Assembly (NCBI GenBank): GCA_017397305.1
Contig: JAFQJB010000007.1
Coordinates: 62,001-126,000, forward strand
Source of the DNA: Clostridia bacterium
Lineage (GTDB): Bacteria > Bacillota > Clostridia > Christensenellales > Borkfalkiaceae
DNA: 64,000 nucleotides
Direction of reading: 5' to 3'
Positions within the stretch are counted from its first letter, which is position 1, and each line of letters starts with the position of its first letter. Shown here piece by piece: positions 1 to 7,596 of this stretch. Both the position numbers and the translations under genes were made by a program. The notes beneath the pieces were generated by a model, which was not told the origin of the DNA, ran no database searches, and saw nothing but the letters and a program-made list of their open reading frames with translations.

Positions 1-996
1 GCTGAAAATTATATCAGCCTTGAAGGACTTTCCGACCAAGAAATTTGCGACATCGCGGATAAATATACCGTTTTTGGTAGAGTTACCCCCGAGCAAAAGG
101 CAGTTTTGATTAGAGCGCTTAAACTAGCAGGTCACGTCACCGCAATGACGGGCGACGGCGTAAATGATATTTTAGCACTTAAAGAATCCGATTGTGCAAT
201 TTCAGTTGCATCAGGTAGCGACGCGGCAAGAAACGTTTCCCACTTAGTGTTGCTTGACAACAATTTCTCGTCAATGCCTAAAATCGTTTATGAAGGTAGG
301 CGTGTTATAAACAACGTTTCACGTTCGGCATCACTATTCTTGATGAAGACGTTATTCACTATGTTTATGGCGGTAATTTCTTTGATTTTACCTTATATGT
401 ATAGTTACCCCTTTATCGCATCGCAAATGAACTTGCTCGAATTTGCGGTTATCGGTATCCCCGCATTCTTCTTGTCCTTCCAGAAAAACGATTCGCGAGT
501 CGAAGGGAAATTTATTGCCTACGTAATAAAGCGGTCACTCCCTAGTGCCCTACTCATGCTATCTAGTGTTGCAACCATTGAACTTGTTAAAATCTTCTTT
601 GGCAAATTCTATGATAGTACGTACACCGATATTCAAATTTATTCAATTATCGCGATGGGACTTGTCAACTTGTTCTACGTTTGTAGACCGTTTACCGACC
701 TAAGCAAAAAGGTTTTCTTTGTAACAACCACCGTTGTTGCAACGGTAATTGTTCTTGCCTTATTCGATATCGTTCCCCTTATAAACGACTTCTTTGGATA
801 TAAGGCAATAATCACAACAAAACATTGGTATTTAACCCTTATTCTTGCCGGTGTTGTTGCAACGCATATCCCTATATCGATAATTTTACAAAAGGCTTTC
901 TTTAAGATAAATATCGATAAACTGGTTGAAAAAATCACAAACCATAAACGAAGAAAATCAATTACAAAATTATTCAAAAAGAAACCTAAACAATAA
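1..996 (+). CDS. P-type cation-transporting ATPase, 3' part (CtpE-like)
   Basis: This is the C-terminal 331 codons of a P-type ATPase; the reading frame is open from base 1, so the 5' end lies outside the window. The hinge motif TGDGVND sits at fragment residues 50-56, followed by the conserved segment with VLLDNNFSSMP and a membrane domain of about six hydrophobic helices from residue about 105 to the end. The combination of the VYEGRRVINN stretch and IGIPAFFLSF in the first membrane part resembles the CtpE group, known as calcium/cation ATPases. Substrate is inferred from family only. The Lys/Arg-rich tail is cytosolic. A hairpin terminator follows the stop codon. Confidence 0.9.
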   Translation, partial: AENYISLEGLSDQEICDIADKYTVFGRVTPEQKAVLIRALKLAGHVTAMTGDGVNDILALKESDCAISVASGSDAARNVSHLVLLDNNFSSMPKIVYEGRRVINNVSRSASLFLMKTLFTMFMAVISLILPYMYSYPFIASQMNLLEFAVIGIPAFFLSFQKNDSRVEGKFIAYVIKRSLPSALLMLSSVATIELVKIFFGKFYDSTYTDIQIYSIIAMGLVNLFYVCRPFTDLSKKVFFVTTTVVATVIVLALFDIVPLINDFFGYKAIITTKHWYLTLILAGVVATHIPISIILQKAFFKINIDKLVEKITNHKRRKSITKLFKKKPKQ

Positions 997-1030
997 CAAA
1001 AAACCATCGACAAAAGTCGATGGTTTTTTT
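997..1030. terminator. Bidirectional intrinsic terminator
   Basis: A perfect 9-bp stem (1003-1011 with 1016-1024) with an AAAA loop is flanked by T-rich sequence on the right and A-rich sequence on the left, so it can end both the ATPase transcript and the convergent acpP transcript. Confidence 0.85.
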
Positions 1031-1057
1031 ATTTAGTTTTAATTTTAATCGCAAAAA

Positions 1058-1291
1058 TTATTTGTTGTTTGCTTCAATCAATTTAATGATATCGCCAACG
1101 GTTTTGATATTAACAGCATCTTCTTCGGGAAGAGTAATACCAAATTCTTCTTCAAAGTTCATAAGCATTTCAACAACGTCAAGTGAATCGGCGCCCAAAT
1201 CCTTAACAACTTCCTTTTCTTCAGTAATTTCGTCAACAGACTTGCTAAGTTGCTCAGCAATAAGTTGTTTAACTTTAGCAGCTATTTCCAT
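1058..1291 (-). CDS. acpP: Acyl carrier protein
   Basis: The 77-aa acidic protein is the usual length of ACP. It carries the phosphopantetheine attachment motif GADSLD, with the modified serine at residue 36, and the four-helix pattern of the family. ACP carries growing acyl chains for fatty acid and phospholipid synthesis in the cytosol. A strong ribosome binding site (AAGGAGG) precedes the ATG. It stands alone, without fab genes next to it, and has its own promoter, so it is probably a monocistronic gene. Confidence 0.97.
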   Translation of the reverse strand: MEIAAKVKQLIAEQLSKSVDEITEEKEVVKDLGADSLDVVEMLMNFEEEFGITLPEEDAVNIKTVGDIIKLIEANNK

Positions 1292-1324
1292 TTTTTCGCC
1301 TCCTTAAAATTTAAGTATAAATTA

Positions 1325-1353
1325 ATTATAATACATTTCAGTTGATAATGCAA
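1325..1353 (-). promoter_or_regulatory. Promoter of acpP
   Basis: On the minus strand TTGCAT (1353-1348) and TATAAT (1330-1325) are separated by 17 bp, upstream of the acpP ribosome binding site. Confidence 0.65.
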
Positions 1354-1368
1354 CTAATTTAACAAATT

Positions 1369-2745
1369 TTATTTGTTTTGCGGAATATCGGGTATAGTCG
1401 CAAAGCCTTTTGCCAAATCTTCGTCGGTCGGCACGTAATCGGTCATCTTTCCCTCGTTAAACGCGGTATACGCCTTAAGGTCAAAGTAACCCGTACCAGT
1501 CAAGCAGAACACAATCTTTTTCTTCTCGCCCGTTTTCTTGCATTTTAACGCCTCGTCAATAGCTACCCTAATGCTGTGTGAAGATTCGGGTGCGGGAAGT
1601 ATGCCTTCAGATTTTGCAAACGTAACGGCTGCGTCGAACACCTCGGTTTGTTTAACGGTGGTTGCTTCAATATAGCCGTCGTGATAAAGTTTGGACACAA
1701 TCGGGTTCATACCATGGAAACGAAGTCCGCCCGAGTGGTTGGGTGCAGGCATAAAGCCACTACCCAAGGTATACATTTTAAGAAGAGGTGTGGTTTTACC
1801 AGTATCACCAAAATCGTAAACGTATTTACCACGTGTAAGCGTGGGGCAAGACGCGGGTTCAACACCGATTATGCGGTAGTTCTTTTTGCCTTCCTTTTTA
1901 TCCTTGATAAACGGTGCAATAAAGCCACCAAAGTTTGAACCGCCACCCATACAACTGATTAAAATATCGGGTTCAATATTAAACTTTTCAAGCACCGCCT
2001 TGGTCTCTAAACCGATAATGGTTTGGTGCAAAATAACGTAGTCTAGCACGCTACCCAAAACGTATTTGCAGTTTGGGGTTTCGTTTGCCCTTTCAATCGC
2101 TTCAGACACGGCACAACCGAGTGAACCGCCAGTCTCGGGGTATTTTTCAAGTATAGACTTGCCTACTTCCGTGGTCATTGAGGGGCTTGGAATAACCTTT
2201 CCGCCATAAGTTTCGATAACCGCCTTTCTAAACGGCTTTTGTTCGGCACTACATTTAACCATAAACACGGTAACGTCAATTCCGTAATAAGCGCACGCCA
2301 TAGAAAGTGCCGTTCCCCATTGCCCTGCGCCCGTTTCGGTGGTTAGCGAGGTCAAACCCTCTTGCTTTGCATAATATGCTTGCGCAACGGCAGAGTTAAG
2401 CTTGTGCGAGCCCGAAGTGTTGTTGCCTTCAAACTTGTAATAAATTTCCGCTGGGGTATCCAAAACCTTTTCTAAGCAGTATGCCCTTGTCAAAGGTGAC
2501 GGACGAATCATTTTATAAAATTCTTGAACTTCTTCAGGAATAGGTATATATTCGTCGGTAACGTTAAGTTCTTGCTTTGAAAGTTCAGTGCAGAACACCT
2601 TTGAATAATCTTCCAAAGTGCAAGGTTTTAAAGTCTTAGGATTAAGTGCGGGGTCATGCTTTACGACTGCGTTTATGTTATACCAAGCGCGTGGAAGCTC
2701 ACTTTCATCTAAATACATCTTGGTTGGAATTTTCTTTTCTGACAT
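1369..2745 (-). CDS. trpB2: TrpB2-type tryptophan synthase beta chain-like PLP enzyme
   Basis: The 458-aa protein belongs to the TrpB2 group, longer than ordinary TrpB (about 400 aa). The PLP lysine is in the SGSHKLNSA motif (Lys115), the catalytic glutamate region is TTETGAGQWG, and a glycine-rich phosphate-binding loop GGGSN lies near residue 268. TrpB enzymes join indole and serine to make tryptophan. No trpA or other trp gene is in the window, so salvage of free indole is a reasonable inference. The gene lies downstream of a T-box leader with a TGG specifier, which ties its expression to uncharged tRNA-Trp. The long 5' UTR ends with a GGAGG ribosome binding site. Confidence 0.92.
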   Translation of the reverse strand: MSEKKIPTKMYLDESELPRAWYNINAVVKHDPALNPKTLKPCTLEDYSKVFCTELSKQELNVTDEYIPIPEEVQEFYKMIRPSPLTRAYCLEKVLDTPAEIYYKFEGNNTSGSHKLNSAVAQAYYAKQEGLTSLTTETGAGQWGTALSMACAYYGIDVTVFMVKCSAEQKPFRKAVIETYGGKVIPSPSMTTEVGKSILEKYPETGGSLGCAVSEAIERANETPNCKYVLGSVLDYVILHQTIIGLETKAVLEKFNIEPDILISCMGGGSNFGGFIAPFIKDKKEGKKNYRIIGVEPASCPTLTRGKYVYDFGDTGKTTPLLKMYTLGSGFMPAPNHSGGLRFHGMNPIVSKLYHDGYIEATTVKQTEVFDAAVTFAKSEGILPAPESSHSIRVAIDEALKCKKTGEKKKIVFCLTGTGYFDLKAYTAFNEGKMTDYVPTDEDLAKGFATIPDIPQNK

Positions 2746-2934
2746 AACGCGTCCTCCTTGTTTTTAAAATAAAGGCGATGTTTCAATAAATGGTTTATAT
2801 TAAAAGGGCGAATATAAAGCAAGCAAGAGTAGGCAAACGTCTGAAGTTAATAGTTTACATATTAACAAGGACTTTAACGACCTATTGCGTAGATTTTTAT
2901 TTGCACTTTATAAGCCTTTTGCCGAAACAGAGCC
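2746..2934 (-). other. Untranslated spacer between T-box terminator and trpB2
   Basis: These 189 bases lie between the T-box terminator and the trpB2 ribosome binding site. I see no plausible reading frame with a ribosome binding site on either strand and no second promoter of good quality. It is best read as the distal part of the trpB2 5' UTR. Confidence 0.5.
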
Positions 2935-3186
2935 AAAAAAAAGGATATACTCATCTATGGGACGAATATATCCGTGTTGCCACCCAATTTCGCAGTAAAA
3001 CTGCCTTTTTCAAGCACTATCATGCTCTGCCGTTTTAACGCTCGGCTTTCTGCGTCAAAGACTACTCTTATTTCGCCCTTGCCCTCGGTAACCCATTCAA
3101 TAAAGCCCGATAATTTGCTTACACCAACCGCAAACTCTCTATCTATCAAGGCAATACCTACTATTTTACCTCATCGGTTTAATATC
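2935..3186 (-). promoter_or_regulatory. T-box leader specific for tRNA-Trp, upstream of trpB2
   Basis: Read on the minus strand the leader shows the AGAGAG and GGTTGGTG elements of stem I, a candidate specifier loop GAATGGGTT with the Trp codon TGG at 3095-3093, and a T-box sequence GGGTGGCAACACGG (about 2984-2971). The TGGC in the T-box bulge would pair with the GCCA end of a tRNA with discriminator G, as tRNA-Trp has. A terminator stem (2943-2950 with 2965-2972) followed by eight U residues ends the leader. Uncharged tRNA-Trp would stabilise the antiterminator and allow trpB2 transcription. Assignment of the specifier is by eye. Confidence 0.88.
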
Positions 3187-3192
3187 AATTAA

Positions 3193-3221
3193 ATAATATC
3201 ACTTTTAATTTTTATTGTCAA
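3193..3221 (-). promoter_or_regulatory. Promoter of the T-box/trpB2 transcript
   Basis: Minus-strand TTGACA (3221-3216) and TATTAT (3198-3193) with a 17-bp spacer lie just upstream of the T-box leader, a near-consensus housekeeping promoter. Confidence 0.8.
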
Positions 3222-3249
3222 TTAAATGTGACGATTTTTTTGTTTTTGT

Positions 3250-4152
3250 TTAATCTTCATATATGCCGTATGTTGAAAGCAAATATTTGCCCATTTCAAA
3301 AAGCAATTTATTCTCTGCTCTAATAACGTCAATCGAAGCATTTTTCCTCGCGTTTAACGTGTCAAAGGCGAATAGTTTATCTTTTAAGGTACAAGTGCAT
3401 TCAAAGGTAAACGGCCCCTTAAACCCTATATCAATCAGCCCTCTAATCGCTTTATCGTTATCAGTTGTGCCTAAAAACGGAATTCTATGCTCATCAGCAA
3501 GCGTGTTGTTATCATTATAATGGATAGCGTATAAGTCTTTATCGAGAATTTTAATCTGCTCATACTGGTCAATCTTCATTGAGTTGCCGTGCCCAATATC
3601 CCAACACGCGTGAAGAAGAGGGTGGTTAAAATATTCAATAAACTCTTTCAGCCTTTCTGCAGTATTAAAATAGTATCTGCCGTTATTGTCGTTTATTCCA
3701 ACGTTTTCAACCAAAAGGTTTACCCCTGTTTTTTCCATAACGGGAAGCAACTTTTCAAAAAATTGCTTGTTTAACTCTATCGTTTGCTCTTTTGACGTGT
3801 TACGTTTTACCCCTGCATGAAAAACAGTCATAGGTATTGAAAGTTCTTTGCAAATTTCAATTGAACGCACGGTTTGGTCAAACTTGTCTTGCCAATTTTC
3901 TGTTGGCGACAAGGTTTCAAGCGTTTCAAACGCAGGTGAATGCGCTTGAACAAAGGTAATTTCAAGGCTGTCAGCATAATCTTTAAGCCTCTTTATATCC
4001 TCCTTCCAATTATCGTGCATAAAAGGCACAACCTCATCCCCATACATGCTAAAATCCACGTATCTAAAGCCTGCGTCGTGCAGTTCTTTTATCTTTTCAA
4101 ATTCAGTTGTGCAATGTTTGGAAAAATCCCCCGTAGTATTACAAAGTTTCAT
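3250..4152 (-). CDS. Sugar phosphate isomerase/epimerase (xylose isomerase-like TIM barrel)
   Basis: A 300-aa protein of the AP-endonuclease-2/xylose isomerase-like TIM-barrel superfamily. Candidate metal-site segments are LLVENVG, CWDIGHGN and FTFECT, which place Glu, Asp/His and Glu residues at the ends of barrel strands, as in the family. I start at the ATG at 4152 because GAGGGAATT precedes it; an in-frame start further upstream (4200) lacks a ribosome binding site. The natural sugar cannot be told from sequence. It is not in an obvious operon, although it is followed by the trpB2 promoter region on the same strand. Confidence 0.8.
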   Translation of the reverse strand: MKLCNTTGDFSKHCTTEFEKIKELHDAGFRYVDFSMYGDEVVPFMHDNWKEDIKRLKDYADSLEITFVQAHSPAFETLETLSPTENWQDKFDQTVRSIEICKELSIPMTVFHAGVKRNTSKEQTIELNKQFFEKLLPVMEKTGVNLLVENVGINDNNGRYYFNTAERLKEFIEYFNHPLLHACWDIGHGNSMKIDQYEQIKILDKDLYAIHYNDNNTLADEHRIPFLGTTDNDKAIRGLIDIGFKGPFTFECTCTLKDKLFAFDTLNARKNASIDVIRAENKLLFEMGKYLLSTYGIYED

Positions 4153-4234
4153 AATTCCCTCGCCTATTTTATAGATATATTTTAACACAAACGTAATCAA
4201 TGTGCAACTTAAATTTAAAATAAATAATAATAAA

Positions 4235-4268
4235 AAGCACGAGCAGGGCGTTAGCCAGTGTCGTGCTT
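4235..4268 (-). terminator. Terminator after the 97-aa unknown gene
   Basis: An 8-bp outer stem (4235-4242 with 4261-4268) with a small inner stem is followed on the minus strand by TTTTTATT. Confidence 0.7.
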
Positions 4269-4297
4269 ATTCGTGGCGGAGCGTGTGAAACGTAAAA

Positions 4298-4591
4298 CTA
4301 AATTTCTTTTTCAAAAAACAATTCGTGTCTTGTAAACATATCTCCCATAACATGAAAAACTAATGAATAACCTTCTTTTTCAAATTCATTAATTAATCTA
4401 GCTAATGTTTTGCCTAAACGACAAGATTCGTGAACATAATGATATTTTTTATCACTATCTTCAAAAATTATATCGTATCTAGATGCCAAATCTCCCATTA
4501 CAACAGATTTTAATTTGTGATTTAACATAAAGTGTTTTTCTAATATTTTTGAAACTTTTTTCTTTGATCTTGCGTGTTCGTAATAAACCAT
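4298..4591 (-). CDS. Small protein of unknown function, AT-rich, with internal repeat
   Basis: A 97-aa protein I do not recognise. An AGAGG ribosome binding site stands six bases before the ATG. Two similar segments, VVMGDLASRYDIIFED near residues 30-46 and HVMGDMFTRHELFFEK near the end, suggest an internal duplication of a beta-hairpin unit. The helical segment ending in EFEKEGYSLV recalls DUF4177-type small proteins, but this is weak. No signal peptide or membrane helix is seen. The gene looks clearly more AT-rich than its neighbours and sits next to tRNA-Ser, which may mean it was acquired by transfer. Confidence 0.65.
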   Translation of the reverse strand: MVYYEHARSKKKVSKILEKHFMLNHKLKSVVMGDLASRYDIIFEDSDKKYHYVHESCRLGKTLARLINEFEKEGYSLVFHVMGDMFTRHELFFEKEI

Positions 4592-4622
4592 ATAACCTCT
4601 AACAAAATTATAAATTATTAAA

Positions 4623-4657
4623 TAACCTAACCCAGAACTAAAGTTCGGATTAGGTTA
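4623..4657 (-). terminator. Terminator-like hairpin after tRNA-Ser
   Basis: An 8-bp stem (4623-4630 with 4650-4657) with an inner GAAC/GTTC stem directly follows the tRNA on the minus strand. The following U tract is short. Confidence 0.55.
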
Positions 4658-4661
4658 CGGT

Positions 4662-4750
4662 TGGCGGAGAGCGAGGGATTCGAACCCCCGTGGGCTTGCA
4701 CCCAAACGGTTTTCAAGACCGCCTCGTTATGACCACTTCGATAGCTCTCC
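4662..4750 (-). tRNA. tRNA-Ser (anticodon UGA)
   Basis: An 89-base class II tRNA on the minus strand. The acceptor stem GGAGAGC pairs with GCTCTCC, the discriminator is G and CCA is encoded. The anticodon stem-loop is CGGT CTTGAAA ACCG, giving anticodon TGA, followed by a long variable arm (GGGTGCAAGCCC) and the TTCGAAT T-loop. Confidence 0.96.
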
Positions 4751-4759
4751 ATATATTAC

Positions 4760-4789
4760 GTATCGTGCTTAATTTCCTAAGCACGATAC
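4760..4789. promoter_or_regulatory. Perfect 12-bp inverted repeat at the tRNA-Ser start site
   Basis: The arms 4760-4771 and 4778-4789 are exact reverse complements with a six-base loop. The repeat begins right after the -10 element and covers the expected transcription start of tRNA-Ser. It lacks a U tract in either direction, so an operator or a processing hairpin is as likely as a terminator of the upstream deaminase gene. Confidence 0.5.
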
Positions 4790-4818
4790 ATTGTATATCA
4801 TTTTTAAAAATTTTGCAA
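4790..4818 (-). promoter_or_regulatory. Promoter of tRNA-Ser
   Basis: Minus-strand TTGCAA (4818-4813) and TACAAT (4795-4790) are separated by 17 bp, about 40 bp upstream of the mature tRNA 5' end. Confidence 0.6.
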
Positions 4819-4836
4819 ACGTTTTACAGCCTATTT

Positions 4837-5292
4837 TTACAAATCTTCAAATTTTATCAATTCAACACCCGATTGAGCGAACAATTCTAGCGCAAAAGCA
4901 TCGGGATAGCCGTTTTTATAGATAACTTTTTTAATTCCTGAGTTAAGTATCATACGCGTACAAATCACGCAAGGTTGGTGTGTAACGTACATAACCGCTC
5001 CTTCTAGACTTACACCAAGTTTTGCCGCTTGAATAATTGCGTTTTGTTCTGCGTGAACTGCATAGCAAACTTCTTGCATAGTTCCGCTTGCAATATTTCT
5101 AACGCGCCTTAAACATTCGCCACGTTCAGCACAACTCTCTATCCCAGACGGAGCGCCGTTATAACCGGTTGTTAAAATTCTTTTGTCTTTAACCACAACC
5201 GCGCCAACGTGTCTATTTTCTTGATAGCAACTAGACCAGCCGGCAACAGTCTCGGCAAGTTGCATAAATCTTTCATCCCATTTGTTAATCAT
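4837..5292 (-). CDS. dCMP deaminase family protein (ComEB-like)
   Basis: A 151-aa zinc-dependent deaminase. The catalytic motif HAE is at residues 80-82 and the PCVIC zinc ligands are at Cys108 and Cys111, with a further Cys/His-rich insert (SCAERGEC) typical of the dCMP deaminase branch. These enzymes convert dCMP to dUMP for dTTP synthesis. The gene follows nrdR by 12 bases on the same strand, so a two-gene nucleotide-metabolism operon is likely. ComEB is the competence-operon relative; no other com gene is near, so the housekeeping role is favoured. Confidence 0.92.
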   Translation of the reverse strand: MINKWDERFMQLAETVAGWSSCYQENRHVGAVVVKDKRILTTGYNGAPSGIESCAERGECLRRVRNIASGTMQEVCYAVHAEQNAIIQAAKLGVSLEGAVMYVTHQPCVICTRMILNSGIKKVIYKNGYPDAFALELFAQSGVELIKFEDL

Positions 5293-5304
5293 AGTATTCC
5301 CCGC

Positions 5305-5763
5305 CTATTTATCCTTTTTAACCATTTTTTCAAGTTCTTTAATAAAAGAAGTGGTGTCAGTAAACGACCTATAAACAGATGCAAAGCGAACGTAAGCAAC
5401 TTCGTCTACGTTTTTAAGTTCTTCACACACCATTTCACCAAGTTCTTTACTGGTAACTTCTTGTGCTAAAGAATTATAAAGTTTCTTTTGAATGTCTTCC
5501 ACAATTCTGTCAATCGTGCTTGCGGGAACAGGACGTTTTTCACATGCCTTGATTATGCCATTTCTAATCTTATTGGGGTCAAAGGCTTGTCTTGCACCGC
5601 TTGTCTTGATAACGAATATCGGCGTGTTTTCAACCGTTTCATAAGTGGTAAAACGTTTTCCGCAATTTATGCACTCTCTTCTACGGCGAATAATTGTGTT
5701 GTCTTCCCCAGCTCTTGAATCAATAACTTTACTATTGATAGAACCGCAATACATACATTTCAT
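5305..5763 (-). CDS. nrdR: Transcriptional repressor NrdR
   Basis: A 152-aa protein of normal length for NrdR. The N-terminal zinc ribbon has Cys3, Cys6, Cys31 and Cys34, followed by the basic RRRRECINCG segment and an ATP-cone domain from about residue 46 to 136. NrdR senses ATP/dATP and represses ribonucleotide reductase genes, which are not in this window. Its pairing with a dCMP deaminase fits dNTP pool control. Confidence 0.97.
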   Translation of the reverse strand: MKCMYCGSINSKVIDSRAGEDNTIIRRRRECINCGKRFTTYETVENTPIFVIKTSGARQAFDPNKIRNGIIKACEKRPVPASTIDRIVEDIQKKLYNSLAQEVTSKELGEMVCEELKNVDEVAYVRFASVYRSFTDTTSFIKELEKMVKKDK

Positions 5764-5858
5764 AGCTTGTTTTCCTTATAATTTTTTATATTTTTTTCAA
5801 ATTTCTCCTTTCGCTATATAATTTACTAAAATTTCCGCAAACTATAAGCGGAGAAAAT

Positions 5859-6179
5859 ATGAAAGTTTTTATTCTTATCGTTTTATTGGTTTACGTTTTA
5901 GCAATAAACTTTTACGGAGTACTTATGTTACACTTTCAAAAGAAAGCCCGTGAAGACGGTGACGAAGAAAACATTTCCATTGGCGACACAAGGTTGTTTA
6001 TAACGGGTTTGCTTGGTGGCGCAACGGGAATATTCGTTTTCATGTTTATATTTAAGTACCGCTTAAAAAGTTTTTTTATGATGGTGTTTATGCCCGTTTT
6101 GGTTGCGATAAACGTATTTATCATTATTTGCGTTTTATCGGGGAACTATAGCCTTTTATCCCTTAAAAACCTTCGCTAA
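5859..6179 (+). CDS. DUF1294-like small membrane protein
   Basis: A 106-aa protein with an N-terminal hydrophobic helix (about residues 2-24) and two more near residues 50-66 and 71-94. The segment LLGGATGIFVFMFIFKYRLKSF between the helices matches the layout of the DUF1294 family, whose function is unknown. CGGAG five bases before the ATG supports the start. Its 3' end overlaps the convergent nnr gene by 17 bases. Confidence 0.75.
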   Translation: MKVFILIVLLVYVLAINFYGVLMLHFQKKAREDGDEENISIGDTRLFITGLLGGATGIFVFMFIFKYRLKSFFMMVFMPVLVAINVFIIICVLSGNYSLLSLKNLR

Positions 6180-7596
6180 CAACTTCGGGAAGTGCTGATA
6201 CAATATCGGACGGAGTCATGCAAAAATCAGTTTGTTTTTGACTTGCAATCTCGCCCGCTCTTCCAAACAAGTAACTAGCGACAGCCATAGTTTTTGCCAC
6301 GTCCTCACATCTACCTAAAAGTCCAACGGCGAAACCACTTAGCACGTCACCGCTACCGCCTTTTGCCATACCCGACGTGCCGGTTTTGTTGATATAACAT
6401 TCATTTCTGTCCGCTATTATACTAACAGCACCCTTCAATAGCACGCAAACGTCATTATGTCTGACAAAATCACTAACAATTTTGATAGGATTTTTAAGAA
6501 TTTCTTCTTTTTTTACCCCACTCAACCTTTCAAACTCTTTTACGTGTGGTGTCAAAACAATTTGGCATCTTTTTTTGCTTAAAATTTCGCTACCATAGGT
6601 TGCGAGGCAGTTTATTCCGTCGGCATCAATTAAGAGTTTACCTTGATAATTTTCAATCAAAAACTTGATTAATTTATATCCGCCCTTACTTACCCCCATT
6701 CCCATACCGATTGCAATGGCGTCGTAATTTAAGAGTTTATTAAGTGCGGTTTTATCTAAAACCATTTTGCCCCGCCTATCTTTTATAGGCGTTAATATTA
6801 CTTCGGGAACTTTTCCAACGTATGATGAAAACATACTCTTTGGAACGGCAAGGTTTACGTACCCTACCCCCATTTTGAAAGACGATAGCGCATTTGCCGA
6901 TAAAACAACACTTCCGCTATAATCACGGCTCCCGCCTATAACGGCGCACTTTCCAAAGCAACCTTTGTGAACGTTTCTCTTTGGCTTTGAAAAGCAATCT
7001 TTTACAGCATTTTTATCAATAATTTTGATAAAATCGTCCTTTTCGCTAGAAATTCCTATATCGCGAGCAATAACTTCGCCCGAAAAATCAATTCCATCAC
7101 CCAAAAAATGCCCAAGCTTAAAATCTTGAATGGCAACCGTTAAGTTGGCTTTTACGCAAACTCCTTCCACCATTCCGTTGTCGCTATTAAGCCCGCTTGC
7201 TATATCACAAGCAACTATAAAAGCACCGCTATTATTTATTAGTTCAATTGCTTTAGCATAGTCGCCCTCGACCTTACGGTTAAGCCCCACACCAAAAATG
7301 CAGTCGACAATGACGTCAAATTTTTGGTTAAAAGCAGTAAAATCGCCCTTAAAAGCCTCAAAAAGTTGAACGTTAAAGCCTCTTTCAATAAGTTTTTGAT
7401 AGATAACCCTGCCATCCGCACCATTATTGCCTTTGCCAATACAAACAAGTACTTTGCCACCGCTAAGCCTTTTAAGGATTTCCTCAGCGACAACACTGCC
7501 CGCTCTTTCAACGAGAACGGCTTGGGGTATCCCCAATTTTTCCATTGTATACTTGTCCGCTTGTTGCATTTCAAGTGCAGTTAAAACACGTTCCAT
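6163..7596 (-). CDS. nnr: Bifunctional NAD(P)HX epimerase/dehydratase
   Basis: A 477-aa fused enzyme that repairs hydrated NAD(P)H. The N-terminal YjeF_N epimerase part (about 1-210) contains GKGNNGADG and the DCIFGVGL/CDIASGLNSDNG stretches. The C-terminal YjeF_C/CARKD kinase-like part (about 215-477) contains GGSRDYSGS, IGMGMG, DADGIN, LTPH and GTSGMAKGGSGDVLSG. I start at the ATG at 7596, whose A overlaps the recX stop codon; a TTG one codon earlier is possible. It is the last gene of the rhaB-tyrS-yigZ-recX-nnr series. Confidence 0.95.
   Translation of the reverse strand: MERVLTALEMQQADKYTMEKLGIPQAVLVERAGSVVAEEILKRLSGGKVLVCIGKGNNGADGRVIYQKLIERGFNVQLFEAFKGDFTAFNQKFDVIVDCIFGVGLNRKVEGDYAKAIELINNSGAFIVACDIASGLNSDNGMVEGVCVKANLTVAIQDFKLGHFLGDGIDFSGEVIARDIGISSEKDDFIKIIDKNAVKDCFSKPKRNVHKGCFGKCAVIGGSRDYSGSVVLSANALSSFKMGVGYVNLAVPKSMFSSYVGKVPEVILTPIKDRRGKMVLDKTALNKLLNYDAIAIGMGMGVSKGGYKLIKFLIENYQGKLLIDADGINCLATYGSEILSKKRCQIVLTPHVKEFERLSGVKKEEILKNPIKIVSDFVRHNDVCVLLKGAVSIIADRNECYINKTGTSGMAKGGSGDVLSGFAVGLLGRCEDVAKTMAVASYLFGRAGEIASQKQTDFCMTPSDIVSALPEVVSEGF

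Noticed and set aside
2955-3149. 64-codon minus-strand frame and the 82-codon plus-strand frame around it
   Set aside because: Both overlap the T-box leader, whose RNA elements explain the sequence better.
7239-7574. 111-codon minus-strand frame inside nnr
   Set aside because: It is a shifted frame of the epimerase domain, without its own start signal.
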